55,130 bases of DNA from Christensenellaceae bacterium (GCA_022768945.1 JALEKY010000064.1:1-55130), one strand, 5' to 3'. Counted from the first letter of the stretch, positions 25,363 through 34,965 are shown. The notes: generated by a model not told the origin, from the letters alone. Numbers and translations: made by a program.

Positions 25363-27152
25363 CAGTTTTTCCCTCCTTGTTGAGAGTTAAAAACTTCCCT
25401 GTATATTTCGGAACGCTCCATAAGCTCGTCGTGCGTGCCTACGGCGGAAATTCTGCCCTTATCCATAACCACAATCTTATCGCAGTCCATAACGGAAGCT
25501 ATTCTCTGAGCTATAACCACCTTTGTGGTACCCGGCATAAATTCCCTTAAAGCTTTTCTTATCTTTTTATCGGTAGCGGTATCGACCGCGCTCGTCGAGT
25601 CGTCCAATATAAGAATTTTCGGTTTTTTGAGAAGGGCGCGCGCTATGCAAAGACGCTGTTTCTGTCCTCCCGATACGTTTACTCCGCCTTGCCCGAGATC
25701 CGTTTCATATCCGTTCGGGAAAGCCTCCACGAAGTCGCTCGCACAGGCAAGTTCGCAAGCCCGTTTTATTTCCTCGTCCGTTGCGGAAGGATTTCCCCAC
25801 CTGAGGTTTTCCTCTATAGTTCCCGAGAAAAGCAAATTCTTCTGCAAAACCATAGAAACGCTTTCTCTCAATTCGTAGAGTGAATACTCTTTAACGTTCC
25901 TGCCTCCGACTAAAACTTCCCCCTCCGTAGCGTCGTAAAACCGGGGAATAAGCTGAACGAGCGTTGATTTTCCGTCTCCCGTACCCGCGATGATCCCTAC
26001 CGTTTCACCCGATAAAAAGTGAAGATTTATATCCTGCAAAGTCAGGTTGTTAACGTCGCCCGAGTAAGAGAAATTTACGTTTTTAAACTCTATTTCGCCC
26101 GTTTCGACCTTTAACTCATCGCTATCGGAACCGACTATATCCGGCTGTTCGTTCAACACCTCGTTTATTCTGACAAGCGAAGCTTTGGACAAGGAAATAG
26201 TTACGAACATAAACGATACCATCGAGAGCGAGTTCACTATCTGCGTGGAGTAGGTAAGCAAACTGACGAGTTCGCCCTCTCCTATACCGCCGTCGAAAAT
26301 AGACGTTTTACCTCCGAAAAGAAGTAAAAATATCGTACATATATACATCACGGCGAGCTGAACGGGTATGGACAAAGTAAAAATCTTTTCCGCCGACAGC
26401 TGAGCTTGTTTAAGTTCTTCTACCGATTTATCGAATTTCTCCTTCTCGTAATCCTCTCTCACGTAAGATTTAACTTCTCTCGCGGCAATTACGTTTTCCT
26501 GAACTGAAGCGTTTAATCCGTCGTATTTTTTTAACATTACTTTAAAACGAGGAAAGCCGAATTTTATCATAAAGAATATCGCCGCGCCGAGAACGGGAAT
26601 AGCGAACACGAAAATCATCGAAAGTTCGGCGTTTATGTTAAACGCCATTACCGCGGCGAATATTATCATTGCGGGCGCGCGCACGAACATTCTGATCAGT
26701 TGCTGATAGGTGTTCTGCAGGCTCGTAACGTCCGTCGTAAGCCTCGTAACGAGCGACGGAGTCGAATATTTATCCGTGTTTTTAAACGAGAAATCCGTTA
26801 CTTTTAAAAAGAGTTTTTTGCGAAGATTAGCCGCAAAACGCATGGAAGCGATTGCCGCGGTTCTGCTTGCAAGCATACCGAAAGCGAGCGAACAAAGCGC
26901 CGCGATTATCATTCCTACGCCGAGAGTGATTATAAGCGTTTTAGGCTCCGATTTGACCGCAGCGGGAATAAACCCGGCAAGCGGATAATCCGTTTTGCCT
27001 TTCAGTCCGCCGTCTACTATCGCCGCCATTAAAAGGGGAATAAAAACCTCCAAAGCGACTTCGAATATAATAAATACAGGCGTTAAAACCGTAGGCAAAA
27101 CATTGCCTTTTACGCATGATTTTAAATTTGTAAGAGAACTTTTCTTTTTCAT
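25362..27152 (-). CDS. ABC exporter half-transporter (subunit with Asp in place of catalytic Glu)
   Basis: 596 residues: six membrane helices (about 15-320) and a nucleotide-binding domain with Walker A AGTGDGKST, Q-loop SMVLQKNLLF, canonical signature VSGGQKQRL, and Walker B ILILDDSTSAVD, where Asp replaces the catalytic Glu. Such asymmetry is typical of heterodimeric ABC exporters with one degenerate ATP site. First gene of the exporter/two-component/PrsW-like run. No strong ribosome site; the upstream 53 bases carry a small AAGAAAT hairpin but no clear promoter. Confidence 0.93.
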   Translation of the reverse strand: MKKKSSLTNLKSCVKGNVLPTVLTPVFIIFEVALEVFIPLLMAAIVDGGLKGKTDYPLAGFIPAAVKSEPKTLIITLGVGMIIAALCSLAFGMLASRTAAIASMRFAANLRKKLFLKVTDFSFKNTDKYSTPSLVTRLTTDVTSLQNTYQQLIRMFVRAPAMIIFAAVMAFNINAELSMIFVFAIPVLGAAIFFMIKFGFPRFKVMLKKYDGLNASVQENVIAAREVKSYVREDYEKEKFDKSVEELKQAQLSAEKIFTLSIPVQLAVMYICTIFLLLFGGKTSIFDGGIGEGELVSLLTYSTQIVNSLSMVSFMFVTISLSKASLVRINEVLNEQPDIVGSDSDELKVETGEIEFKNVNFSYSGDVNNLTLQDINLHFLSGETVGIIAGTGDGKSTLVQLIPRFYDATEGEVLVGGRNVKEYSLYELRESVSMVLQKNLLFSGTIEENLRWGNPSATDEEIKRACELACASDFVEAFPNGYETDLGQGGVNVSGGQKQRLCIARALLKKPKILILDDSTSAVDTATDKKIRKALREFMPGTTKVVIAQRIASVMDCDKIVVMDKGRISAVGTHDELMERSEIYREVFNSQQGGKN

Positions 27153-27205
27153 CGATTACCTATAAGAAATCATCATTTCTTTTTATTTATGCCCCGTTAT
27201 CCTCT

Positions 27206-27901
27206 TTACATCTCTATTTTGACTATTGTTTCTCCGTCGCCGCATACTCTGTAAGATTTCCCTCCCGAACTTAAAGAATATACCGCTTTTCCATTTTTAA
27301 ACACTATTGCGGAGTTGTTTTCCATACAAAACGCCGTTTCTTTTTCCGAAATCAGCAGACTGTCGAACTCATCCGCCCTTTCGTTATAGTGCGGGCAAGC
27401 AAGCCCTTTTAGAAATCCGAGTCCGGGATGTACCGAGTATTTGTCATCGCTCCCGGAGGAAGCGGAATCGGTATACATTTTTTCGAACCAACAAACGGCT
27501 CCCGCCGAAAGACCGGCAATTATAACGCCTCTGTCGTACGCGTCGCGGATAAGCCCGGTAATGCCGTTTTCCTCCCAATTCTTTAGCATGAATACCGTAT
27601 CCCCACCGCCGACGTATATCATATCAGCGGACAGAAATTTTTCTTTAAGCTTTTCCTTCTCCGTCTTTTTGTATACGGACAGCGCGACTTCCGCCTTAAT
27701 ATCGAAAACGGAAGTATACGTCTTTCTGAACGAGTTGAAATACGGAAGAAAATCGTGACTTGCCGTTCCCAAAAACAATGCGACGGCTCGTTTCCCATTC
27801 GCTCTGTCTTTTGCAAGATCGGCAATTTGCTCGTCTATTTTAAGCGTCGTTTTTTCTCTGATTTCTCCCCCGCCTATCGCAACAATAATTTTATCCGACA
27901 T
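27206..27901 (-). CDS. Peptidase S51 (peptidase E-like, YgaJ type)
   Basis: 231 residues. The S51 nucleophile elbow GLSAGAVCWF has S132; YVGGGDTVFML lies at 96-106; a likely catalytic histidine is H171 in ACPHYNER. Peptidase E hydrolyses Asp-X dipeptides; many Firmicute members have unknown substrates. It has its own promoter and lies upstream of the ABC exporter genes on the same strand, 53 bases from them, so read-through is possible. Confidence 0.9.
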   Translation of the reverse strand: MSDKIIVAIGGGEIREKTTLKIDEQIADLAKDRANGKRAVALFLGTASHDFLPYFNSFRKTYTSVFDIKAEVALSVYKKTEKEKLKEKFLSADMIYVGGGDTVFMLKNWEENGITGLIRDAYDRGVIIAGLSAGAVCWFEKMYTDSASSGSDDKYSVHPGLGFLKGLACPHYNERADEFDSLLISEKETAFCMENNSAIVFKNGKAVYSLSSGGKSYRVCGDGETIVKIEM

Positions 27902-27979
27902 ATGTTTTACGTCTCCCCGAAAGCATTTTTTTCAGCAAAAACGGGCAAAATTCTCCAACATAATAATTCTATTTGAATT

Positions 27980-28008
27980 ATTATAACATTTTGCGTTTTT
28001 TTTTGCAA
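27980..28008 (-). promoter_or_regulatory. Promoter for the S51 peptidase gene
   Basis: Minus strand TTGCAA (28003-28008), 17-base spacer, TATAAT (27980-27985) with an extended -10 TG. Confidence 0.65.
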
Positions 28009-28019
28009 ATATTTAACCG

Positions 28020-28053
28020 TAGGGATTCCATTTCTTATCACTAACTATTTTGC
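28020..28053 (+). repeat. Solo end of the TIR element found at 41770-42026
   Basis: 28020-28047 matches the left terminal repeat at 41770-41797 in 27 of 28 bases, and similarity fades after about 34 bases. No second inverted end is visible before the LysR gene, so it looks like a truncated relic. Confidence 0.7.
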
Positions 28054-28120
28054 AGTAATTAGCGGCGTCGTTTTTAACAGACGAACGCATTTCGGTTCGA
28101 AAAATCACCGTAGCATAAAA

Positions 28121-28161
28121 AAATCGGAGAAAAAATCCCCGACCTGAAAAAAATCCGATTT
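28121..28161 (-). terminator. Terminator after the LysR gene
   Basis: AAATCGGA at 28121-28128 pairs with TCCGATTT at 28154-28161, followed on the minus strand by a T run; the long loop holds further short complementarity. The stem starts within the LysR stop codon. Confidence 0.6.
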
Positions 28162-29116
28162 AATTTTTATCCGCTTCTTCCGTTTTAACGTTGAACTTGG
28201 GCAGAGCTTTCGGATCGCAATCGTATTGATCGTCGTCGAGTATTCTTATAAACTCGCGCACGGCAAACGACTGAGCGTTTATATCCTTGTTTACAACTAC
28301 TCCCGTCGCCCTTAAAGGAAGGGACGGCACCACGTTAATTTCGAAAAGTTCCTTCTTCTCGAGCTGTTCGCGAACGTAACGCCTCGGCACGCATGCTATG
28401 CCGAAACCTTCTTTCGCCATCTCTATAAGAAGCTCCACGCTTCCCACGGTAAATTCCGGCACGATATTTATCGACATGGTTTCGAGGAAAGTGTTGATTT
28501 CCTTAGAAGTCGTGGTAGATTGTTCGAGCATTAAAACAGGATAATTCGGAATATCTTTAAGCTCAACGATTTTGTCGAACAGATGCTCGAATTTGCTGTT
28601 CGCAACGAAAATATCCTCTACGATACCGGTCTGACCCGTGCAAACGATGTCGTCGTCGTGAACGGGAAGGTTTACGAGCCCGACGTCGGCTTTGTTTGAC
28701 TTTATAAGCGCAATGGTTTCGGCGGACGTACTGTCCTTAAACGTAATGGTAACGTTCGGATACAGTTCGTGAAATTTCTTTACGTACCTCATAAGGAAGT
28801 GCGTAATATTCGTATCCGCCGCGCTTATCCTTATGCTGCCCGTAGCGATGTTTTTGCTTTCCTTAAATCTGTCCTCGGCGTGGTCGAGCATATCGAGAGC
28901 CTGTTCGACTATTTTGAACATCTGCTTTCCGCCCGTGTCGGTAAGCTCAACGCCGCGGCTGACTCTGTTAAAGAGTTTTCCTCCGAGTTGAGTTTCAAGC
29001 TGTTTGATTGCCTGCGAAACCGCCGGCTGAGAAATATACAATTCGTCGGCAGCTTTAGTTAAACTACCGCATTTTGCAACCGTATAAAACACTCTGTAAA
29101 GCTCTAAATCAATCAT
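28160..29116 (-). CDS. LysR-family transcriptional regulator
   Basis: 318 residues. N-terminal winged helix-turn-helix (about 1-60: FYTVAKCGSLTKAADELYISQPAVSQAIKQLE) and a periplasmic-binding-like effector domain (about 90-300). The effector and targets are unknown; GSIRISAADTNI and the domain length are like CysL/CysB-type regulators, but no closer assignment is justified. AAGGAG lies eleven bases before the ATG. Monocistronic with its own promoter and terminator; no adjacent divergent target gene. Confidence 0.93.
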   Translation of the reverse strand: MIDLELYRVFYTVAKCGSLTKAADELYISQPAVSQAIKQLETQLGGKLFNRVSRGVELTDTGGKQMFKIVEQALDMLDHAEDRFKESKNIATGSIRISAADTNITHFLMRYVKKFHELYPNVTITFKDSTSAETIALIKSNKADVGLVNLPVHDDDIVCTGQTGIVEDIFVANSKFEHLFDKIVELKDIPNYPVLMLEQSTTTSKEINTFLETMSINIVPEFTVGSVELLIEMAKEGFGIACVPRRYVREQLEKKELFEINVVPSLPLRATGVVVNKDINAQSFAVREFIRILDDDQYDCDPKALPKFNVKTEEADKN

Positions 29117-29191
29117 CTCTGGTTCTTCTCCTTAATTCCTCAATTTCCGTCAAAATCTCGCCTATTCATAAATTTATAAACTTCCTAAATT

Positions 29192-29220
29192 ATTTTATCA
29201 TATTTTTGATTTTCAATCAA
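29192..29220 (-). promoter_or_regulatory. LysR gene promoter with overlapping palindrome
   Basis: Minus strand TTGATT (29215-29220), 17-base spacer, TAAAAT (29192-29197) with extended -10 TG. The -35 lies in the 15-base palindrome TTGATTGAAAATCAA (29206-29220), a T-N11-A layout used by LysR proteins, so autoregulation is possible. Confidence 0.5.
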
Positions 29221-29271
29221 GCAAATTGCGTCGGTGAGGCATATTTTGCTCTGTTTTTTCGGATTATAAAT

Positions 29272-29301
29272 AAAAAAAAGTCCGGGTTTTACCCCGAACT
29301 T
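29272..29301 (-). terminator. Terminator after the PAP2 gene
   Basis: Nine-base-pair stem with one G-U pair (29278-29286 with 29293-29301) followed on the minus strand by eight T. Confidence 0.8.
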
Positions 29302-29348
29302 ATAAAAACGATATGTCAACAATCCGTATACGAACTGCTTTTCTCTTA

Positions 29349-30338
29349 TTACTCTTCCGCTTCCTCTGCTTCGTCGCAGAAATCGGCAAGCGGTTTTATT
29401 TTTTTTCTTACAAAGAGAATTTGTATCGCGATAAGCGTAAACAAAAAGCTGACCGAGCCGCCGATAACGACGTCGGACAAATAATGCGCGCCCATTAAAA
29501 TTCTTGCATACGCAACCATCCCCGTATACGCGAGAGCGACGAAGAACACAACAAACTTACCCCAGAAGTCGTTTAGTCTCTTGAACAAAAACGGCAAAGC
29601 GACCAAGGTGTAAGTTATGCCAGCTGCCGTGGTATGCCCGGACGGGAAAGACCTGACGGAATCCTTTCCGAAGCCGGGTAAATCTATAACCGACTCGAAT
29701 TTTCCTTTTCCGTTAAAAATATACCAAGGGGTAAAAAACTCGTCGCTCGACATACTGTTAAGCGCGCGGTAACGAACGCGTTGAGTAAACGTTTTTACGC
29801 CTTGCGTAAACAACTGAGAAAACGCGGCGACGAATAATACAACGACTGCAAAAGCAAGCAGCTTGCGCATTTTTTGCTTACCCGCCATAGAAGCGCCGGC
29901 AAGCGACAGCATCGTTAAAGCCGCGCCTACGACCAGCACGAAAACGACGTAAGCGGCTCCGCCCCGTACTTCGGTTTCGTCGAAAATAGCTTCTTTGAAC
30001 TTCGAAAAATAAGAGTGTATTCTCACCGGAACGAATAACGCGCAAGCTGCGCACGCAAGAAGCGCAAAAACACATATAAGCGGCTTGGAATTATTTTTAC
30101 CGAAATAGAATCCGTTCCAGAAAATAACGGCAAACGAAAAGCAAAGGAACAAATAAAGAGGTATTTCTCCGAAAATCTCGATTGCTCTTGCAAAAGTGTT
30201 TGTAGAATAATATTCTCCCGGTTTTAGCGCCGCTATGTTTTTGCTTATTTGCAAATCGCTGAAAGACGCCCATACCATAAGCCCCGCGAATATAACGATA
30301 AACATCGTCCAGGTAATTATTCTCTCGGTTTTTTTCAT
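29349..30338 (-). CDS. PAP2-family membrane phosphatase
   Basis: 329 residues with about eight membrane segments. Phosphatase motifs are KTFTQRVRY (variant of KxxxxxxRP, Pro missing), SFPSGHTTAA and ARILMGAHYLSD, containing the catalytic histidines. Such proteins dephosphorylate undecaprenyl pyrophosphate, phosphatidic acid or similar lipids at the outer face of the membrane; the substrate is not known here. A role in recycling the lipid carrier for wall synthesis is plausible but not shown. AAAGGAG lies seven bases before the ATG. Confidence 0.88.
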   Translation of the reverse strand: MKKTERIITWTMFIVIFAGLMVWASFSDLQISKNIAALKPGEYYSTNTFARAIEIFGEIPLYLFLCFSFAVIFWNGFYFGKNNSKPLICVFALLACAACALFVPVRIHSYFSKFKEAIFDETEVRGGAAYVVFVLVVGAALTMLSLAGASMAGKQKMRKLLAFAVVVLFVAAFSQLFTQGVKTFTQRVRYRALNSMSSDEFFTPWYIFNGKGKFESVIDLPGFGKDSVRSFPSGHTTAAGITYTLVALPFLFKRLNDFWGKFVVFFVALAYTGMVAYARILMGAHYLSDVVIGGSVSFLFTLIAIQILFVRKKIKPLADFCDEAEEAEE

Positions 30339-30387
30339 AAAAATTCTCCTTTTTACGAATACAAGTAATTCGTCGTCCGCTCCGTAT

Positions 30388-31311
30388 TTATCTGTTGAAC
30401 GAGCCGAAAATCTCGTTCACCTGACATACGTACGCGAATGTGTCGGGATATTTTTTAAGTATTTCTTTAAACTGCTCTATCTGCCCCTTTTTAACCACGC
30501 ATATAAGCAACGCCCTGTCCTGACGGGCATACATTCCCTTTGCGGGAATAACGGTAACGCCGTGCTTTAAAGAAGTTAATAGGTCGTTTGAAAGCTCTTC
30601 CGGGTGGTCGGTAACCACCTCGAACTTAAGAGCTACTTTCGAGCCTTTCATCATAATGTCGCTCATCTTCGAGTTCATAAACTGAAAAATAAGCGCGAGC
30701 ATTATCGGTTGAATGGATTCCGCTGTAAGCGAAAACGCGCCCGTATGCCTGTCGAACGAAAAAACAATGACCGACGTGCCTATAATAACCGCGTTGGTTA
30801 TGAAAATCATCCATTGAATACTGTATGCGGGGTTCTTTTTCGTTATGTAAGCGGCTATAATATCCGGACCGCCCGTGCATGCGTTCACCTTCAAAACGAA
30901 AGAAAGGGTTATACCGGCAATCGCTCCGCCGAAAAGCGCTGCAAGGATACTTTTACCGACGTCGCCGTTTACTATGTATTGATCCATACCGATTACGTCT
31001 TTGATTTCGGGAAGAATATACAGCGTAGCCGAAACGGCAAGAACGTTCGCCATCGTTTTTATCGCAAAGTCCTTATCCAATTTAAAGAAAGCGAAAATCA
31101 GAAGAGGAACGTGTATGCACAAATTTATAACGCCGCCGTATTTAACGAAGCGTTCGGGCAGAAAGTAGCATATCATCGCTACAACGCCGGCAACTCCGCC
31201 GCTTGTAAATTTGTTTTCGTATATAAAGTAATACACGGCGAACGCATACAGAACGCCCCCGAATATTATAAGCAGATATTCTTTTAACTTATGTAAAAAG
31301 TTCGATTTCAT
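30388..31311 (-). CDS. YitT family membrane protein
   Basis: 307 residues: about five or six membrane segments (YitT_membrane, about 10-215; motifs GGVAGVVAMI and KVNACTGGPDIIAAYI) and a C-terminal soluble DUF2179 domain (about 225-295, ending FAYVCQVNEIFGSF). The family is common in Firmicutes, and its transported substrate, if any, is unknown. The ATG lacks a clear ribosome site. Confidence 0.9.
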   Translation of the reverse strand: MKSNFLHKLKEYLLIIFGGVLYAFAVYYFIYENKFTSGGVAGVVAMICYFLPERFVKYGGVINLCIHVPLLIFAFFKLDKDFAIKTMANVLAVSATLYILPEIKDVIGMDQYIVNGDVGKSILAALFGGAIAGITLSFVLKVNACTGGPDIIAAYITKKNPAYSIQWMIFITNAVIIGTSVIVFSFDRHTGAFSLTAESIQPIMLALIFQFMNSKMSDIMMKGSKVALKFEVVTDHPEELSNDLLTSLKHGVTVIPAKGMYARQDRALLICVVKKGQIEQFKEILKKYPDTFAYVCQVNEIFGSFNR

Positions 31312-31402
31312 TATTTTATCTTAACCCGTAATCGGAAGCGACGCTTTTTTTGCCCCGATATCCACTCTCTCCGCTCTTCGGAAAGAAAAGATTTTTTTGT
31401 TT

Positions 31403-31441
31403 CAAAACAAATTGTCACCCGCGAGGTGACAATTTGTTTTG
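31403..31441 (-). terminator. Strong hairpin terminator after rny
   Basis: A perfect 17-bp stem (31403-31419 with 31425-31441) and five-base loop, followed on the minus strand by AT-rich sequence with a T run. It lies ten bases after the rny stop and before YitT. Confidence 0.8.
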
Positions 31442-31450
31442 TTGTTATTT

Positions 31451-33079
31451 TTATTTTGCATATTCAACGCTGCGATATTCTCTTATAACGTTGACTTTAA
31501 TCTGTCCGGGATATTCGAGTTCTTCCTCTATCTTCTTCGCTATATCTTTAGCGAGGAAGAGGGTTTTCGCGTCGTCTATCTGATCGGGCTTGACAATCAC
31601 TCGGATTTCTCTGCCCGCCTGAATAGCGTAGCATTTATCCACGCCCTTAAATTCCTGACCGATGGACTCGAGTTTTTCGAGACGTTTAACGTAGTTCGTA
31701 GTAGTTTCTCTTCTCGCGCCGGGTCTCGCTCCGGAAATCGCGTCGGCAGCCTGAACGAGAACGGCTTCTATAGTGGTGGGTTCCACGTCGCCGTGGTGCG
31801 CCTGAATACAATTTATAACTTTATTGCTTTCCTTGTATTTTCTCGCAAGATCGGTACCTATCTGAATATGTGTGCCTTCCACCTCGTGGTCTACCGCTTT
31901 ACCTATATCGTGAAGAAGTCCTCCGCGTTTCGCAAGGTTCACGTCGCAACCGAGTTCCTGTGCCATAAGCCCCGCGATCGCGCTTACTTCGAGCGAATGC
32001 TGAAGAACGTTCTGCCCGTAACTCGTGCGGTATTTAAGTCTGCCGAGAAGCTTTATAAGTTCGGGGTGAATGCCGTACAGACCTGCGTCGAACATAGCGG
32101 CTTCGCCCGTTTCCTTGATTTTTACGTCGAGTTCTTTTCTTACCTTTTCAACCGTATCCTCTATGCTTGCCGGGTGAATTCTGCCGTCCGAAACAAGCTT
32201 TTCGAGCGCAAGACGAGCAACTTCTCTTCTGACCGGATCGAACCCGGAAAGGATAACTACTTCGGGCGTGTCGTCTATTACGAATTCGATACCCGTGGCG
32301 TTTTCGAGAGCCCTTATGTTTCTGCCCTCTCTGCCGATAATTCTCGCTTTCATATCGTCGTTCGGAAGGGGTACTACCGAAACGGTGATTTCCGAAGCGT
32401 GGTCGGTACAACAACGCTGAACGGCAAGACTTATGAGGTTTTTGGCTTTCTTTTCCGCCTCTTCCTTAGCCTGCGCTTCCTGATTTCTCACGAAAACGGC
32501 GGCTTCCTTACGGGCGTCGTCCTTGATAAGCTCTACGAGTTGAGCCTTTGCTTCCTCCTGAGAAAGCTGAGCCACTTTTTCGAGTTCCTGAGTCATAAGC
32601 TCCTGCTGCTTTTCTACCTGCTCGCTGCGCTTATCGACTTCGGCTCCCTTTTTGTCGATTTCTCTTTTGTAATTGTCGAGTTCCTTTCTCGTCTGTTCGA
32701 GTTCGTCGTTCCTCTTGATAAGGTTGATTTCCTTCTTGTTGAGAATGTCGTCTTTCTGATTGAGTCTGGACTCGAGTTTTTGCATTTCCGCGCGCTTTTC
32801 TTTCGCTTCTCTTTCGAAATCGTTGCGCAATTTCAATTCCTGCTCTTTGGCTTCGATGATTGCTTCTTTCTTTAACTGTTTGCTTTCCGTCTGAGCGTCG
32901 TCAAGCATCTTTTTTACGACGGACTTCGTTTCGCCAATTTTCTTTTCGCGTACATTGGAATAAACAAAGTACCCTACAAGCCAACCTATGGCAAGACATA
33001 CTACCGCCGCGATAACAATTCCTAAAATTAACCATGTCACTGTAGCATCAGAGAGCAGGGCGTTCATAGATATGGTCAT
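31451..33079 (-). CDS. rny: Ribonuclease Y
   Basis: 542 residues. N-terminal membrane anchor (about 14-40), long charged coiled coil (about 45-230), KH domain with [17 protein letters not shown], and HD domain with [13 protein letters not shown]. RNase Y is the membrane-bound endonuclease that starts mRNA decay in many Firmicutes. GGAGG lies eight bases before the ATG; own promoter and terminator. Confidence 0.98.
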   Translation of the reverse strand: MTISMNALLSDATVTWLILGIVIAAVVCLAIGWLVGYFVYSNVREKKIGETKSVVKKMLDDAQTESKQLKKEAIIEAKEQELKLRNDFEREAKEKRAEMQKLESRLNQKDDILNKKEINLIKRNDELEQTRKELDNYKREIDKKGAEVDKRSEQVEKQQELMTQELEKVAQLSQEEAKAQLVELIKDDARKEAAVFVRNQEAQAKEEAEKKAKNLISLAVQRCCTDHASEITVSVVPLPNDDMKARIIGREGRNIRALENATGIEFVIDDTPEVVILSGFDPVRREVARLALEKLVSDGRIHPASIEDTVEKVRKELDVKIKETGEAAMFDAGLYGIHPELIKLLGRLKYRTSYGQNVLQHSLEVSAIAGLMAQELGCDVNLAKRGGLLHDIGKAVDHEVEGTHIQIGTDLARKYKESNKVINCIQAHHGDVEPTTIEAVLVQAADAISGARPGARRETTTNYVKRLEKLESIGQEFKGVDKCYAIQAGREIRVIVKPDQIDDAKTLFLAKDIAKKIEEELEYPGQIKVNVIREYRSVEYAK

Positions 33080-33138
33080 TTGAACCGCCTCCTCTTTTTA
33101 TTTGTACAGATAATATTGTTATAGATATTATCCCTTAT

Positions 33139-33167
33139 ATTTTAAACAAATCTAAGGAAAAAGTCAA
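33139..33167 (-). promoter_or_regulatory. rny promoter
   Basis: Minus strand TTGACT (33162-33167), 17-base spacer, TAAAAT (33139-33144), about 60 bases upstream of rny. Confidence 0.65.
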
Positions 33168-33185
33168 TAACACGATATTGAAATT

Positions 33186-34172
33186 TTATCTTTTTTTTAT
33201 TATTTTGAAAAATCTTCCCGATTCGCGCGCGGCGTTCCGCTTTTTATTCTTATCCGATATAACGATTTTGCACAAAAAGACGGATAAAACGAAAATCACC
33301 GCCCATACGGCGATTCCCCACGTCTTATCGAAAGGTATCAGGGCGCCGCTTACCGCGTATGCCGAAAAGAAACAGGAAAGCCCCCTTGCGAAAAACGCCA
33401 CGGTTAAAAAGTATTTCGCGCTCATCGACGAAAGTCCCGAAACAAGACATAACAAGTCGTCCGGGAAAAAAGGAAATATCAACATAAGCGACAAAACCGC
33501 TTTATCTTTACCCCTTACCGCTTTCAGACCTTTTTCGAGATTATCTTTTCCCACGAGAAAGCCCGCCGCTTTGTTCCCGAACTTTCTCCCTGCGAAAAAC
33601 GCCGTCACCGAACCGAGATATACTCCGCAAAAACAAATAAGACCGCCGAAAAACGGACCGTACAACACCGCGCCCGCCGTTACGGGTATTATATCCGGTA
33701 CGGGTAAAAACAAAACGGCGAAAAATTCCACGGCGAAAAGCATTATCGCAGACAACGCTCCGAACGACCTGATATACTCGGTAAGTTGCTTCGCGTCCGA
33801 TATCTTTTCGAGCGCGCCGCTCTTTTTCAAAAAGTATACGGTAAGAGAGCATAACATAACGATAATAAGCGATAAAAGCCCCGTTCTGAATAAAACGAAC
33901 TTTCCTTTTAGAAGAAAAAACACCGTCGCGGCGTCAAGCGCACACAAAGCTACGGCTGCCGAAATTTTCAAAATTTTTTCGTTAAGAAAGAAAAAACCGC
34001 TTCGGCACAAATCGAGCCAGCCCGAAAAGAACGCTTGCGAAAACACCGCCGTAAGAATAACCGCAACAACGCCCGCCGTAACCGCAATCAACCTTTTCAA
34101 TCCTTTACAGTCAACCGAATTGGAATTGTTATTTTTTCTCTTTCCTTTAAACACGACAAACCCCGCCCGCAT
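33186..34172 (-). CDS. TVP38/TMEM64 (DedA-superfamily, VTT domain) membrane protein
   Basis: 328 residues with about eight membrane segments. The VTT domain (about 130-290) shows LPVPDIIPVTAGAVLYGP, GVYLGSVTAFFAGRKFG and FPFFPDDLLCLVSGLSSMS, the last typical of clostridial TVP38 proteins. The family includes lipid scramblases and flippases for undecaprenyl phosphate or phospholipids; the activity of this member is unknown. Three extra N-terminal helices precede the domain. A 332-codon ORF on the opposite strand is a shadow. Confidence 0.85.
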   Translation of the reverse strand: MRAGFVVFKGKRKNNNSNSVDCKGLKRLIAVTAGVVAVILTAVFSQAFFSGWLDLCRSGFFFLNEKILKISAAVALCALDAATVFFLLKGKFVLFRTGLLSLIIVMLCSLTVYFLKKSGALEKISDAKQLTEYIRSFGALSAIMLFAVEFFAVLFLPVPDIIPVTAGAVLYGPFFGGLICFCGVYLGSVTAFFAGRKFGNKAAGFLVGKDNLEKGLKAVRGKDKAVLSLMLIFPFFPDDLLCLVSGLSSMSAKYFLTVAFFARGLSCFFSAYAVSGALIPFDKTWGIAVWAVIFVLSVFLCKIVISDKNKKRNAARESGRFFKIIKKR

Positions 34173-34244
34173 ATAATCTCTATGATTAAATATATGCGCG
34201 CGGCGCCGTCATATAAACATAAAACGGTTTTCGGGCATAAAAAA

Positions 34245-34271
34245 TCCGCAGACCTTTTTGCGACCTGCGGA
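34245..34271 (-). terminator. Terminator after the CvpA gene
   Basis: TCCGCAG pairs with CTGCGGA (34245-34251 with 34265-34271) with a run of T following on the minus strand. Confidence 0.7.
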
Positions 34272-34289
34272 ATTTAATTTAAGTTCAAA

Positions 34290-34877
34290 TCAGTTCATAA
34301 TAGGATAACCGGGAATTATCGAATTGAGAATGGTTATTATGATTTTTACCATCGTGCTGTCTTTGATTATACCTGCAAACGGATTGTAATCATAGAAGAA
34401 CGTTGCAACCGCACCCATATGAACGTGCGCGTAAATATCGAATTCCGTCCCCTCGAGCGCGTAGAAAACGCCGAAAACGAGGAATATAAGACAGGAAGAA
34501 ATAATCAAACCGATAAGCGTGCCGATGATTTTATCTACGGCAACCTGAACGGGTTTATGTTTTGCGTACTTGAATTTGTTGTATAAGTAATCGGTAAGAA
34601 TAACGCTTACTATAAACATTACCAAAAACGCGACTATAAAATAAATAACGCCCGATTGCATTATCGCGTCCATACCGGAAGCGGAACCCAAATTCTTAAT
34701 CGCCTCGAGATCTACAAGCCCGAACCAAACGGTAGCCATACCGGCAAGCGCGCTGAGCGCAAGAACTACGATTATCTGCGCAAAACGAAGCAACGTTTTT
34801 ATTATCCCCTTGAAGAAACCGAGTACCGCCCCGACCGCAAGTACGGCAAGAACGATAATATCGTATACAGCAGTCAT
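34290..34877 (-). CDS. cvpA: CvpA family membrane protein
   Basis: 195 residues with four membrane segments; GAVLGFFKGIIKTLLRFAQ at the N-terminus and VDKIIGTLIGLIISSCLIF later are typical of CvpA. In Enterobacteria it is needed for colicin V export; in Firmicutes its role is unclear but tied to envelope processes. It is monocistronic, with a perfect consensus promoter and a terminator. Confidence 0.88.
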   Translation of the reverse strand: MTAVYDIIVLAVLAVGAVLGFFKGIIKTLLRFAQIIVVLALSALAGMATVWFGLVDLEAIKNLGSASGMDAIMQSGVIYFIVAFLVMFIVSVILTDYLYNKFKYAKHKPVQVAVDKIIGTLIGLIISSCLIFLVFGVFYALEGTEFDIYAHVHMGAVATFFYDYNPFAGIIKDSTMVKIIITILNSIIPGYPIMN

Positions 34878-34936
34878 AATATTCCCTTTCCGCTCACAGA
34901 CGAAAAGCCCGCAAACGAACTATTATAATTTATTTC

Positions 34937-34965
34937 ATTATATATTATATAATTTTTAATGTCAA
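34937..34965 (-). promoter_or_regulatory. Consensus promoter for cvpA
   Basis: Minus strand TTGACA (34960-34965), 17-base spacer, TATAAT (34937-34942): a perfect sigma-A consensus. Confidence 0.75.

Noticed and set aside
31439-32875. 478-codon plus-strand ORF opposite rny
   Set aside because: Translation shows no domain, is rich in Phe/Arg/Ser and lies wholly within a certain RNase Y gene; codon bias of this genome leaves long antisense frames open.
33178-34176. 332-codon plus-strand ORF opposite the TVP38 gene
   Set aside because: The minus-strand product has a clear VTT domain; the opposite frame is low in hydrophobic order and rich in Lys/Thr/Asn.
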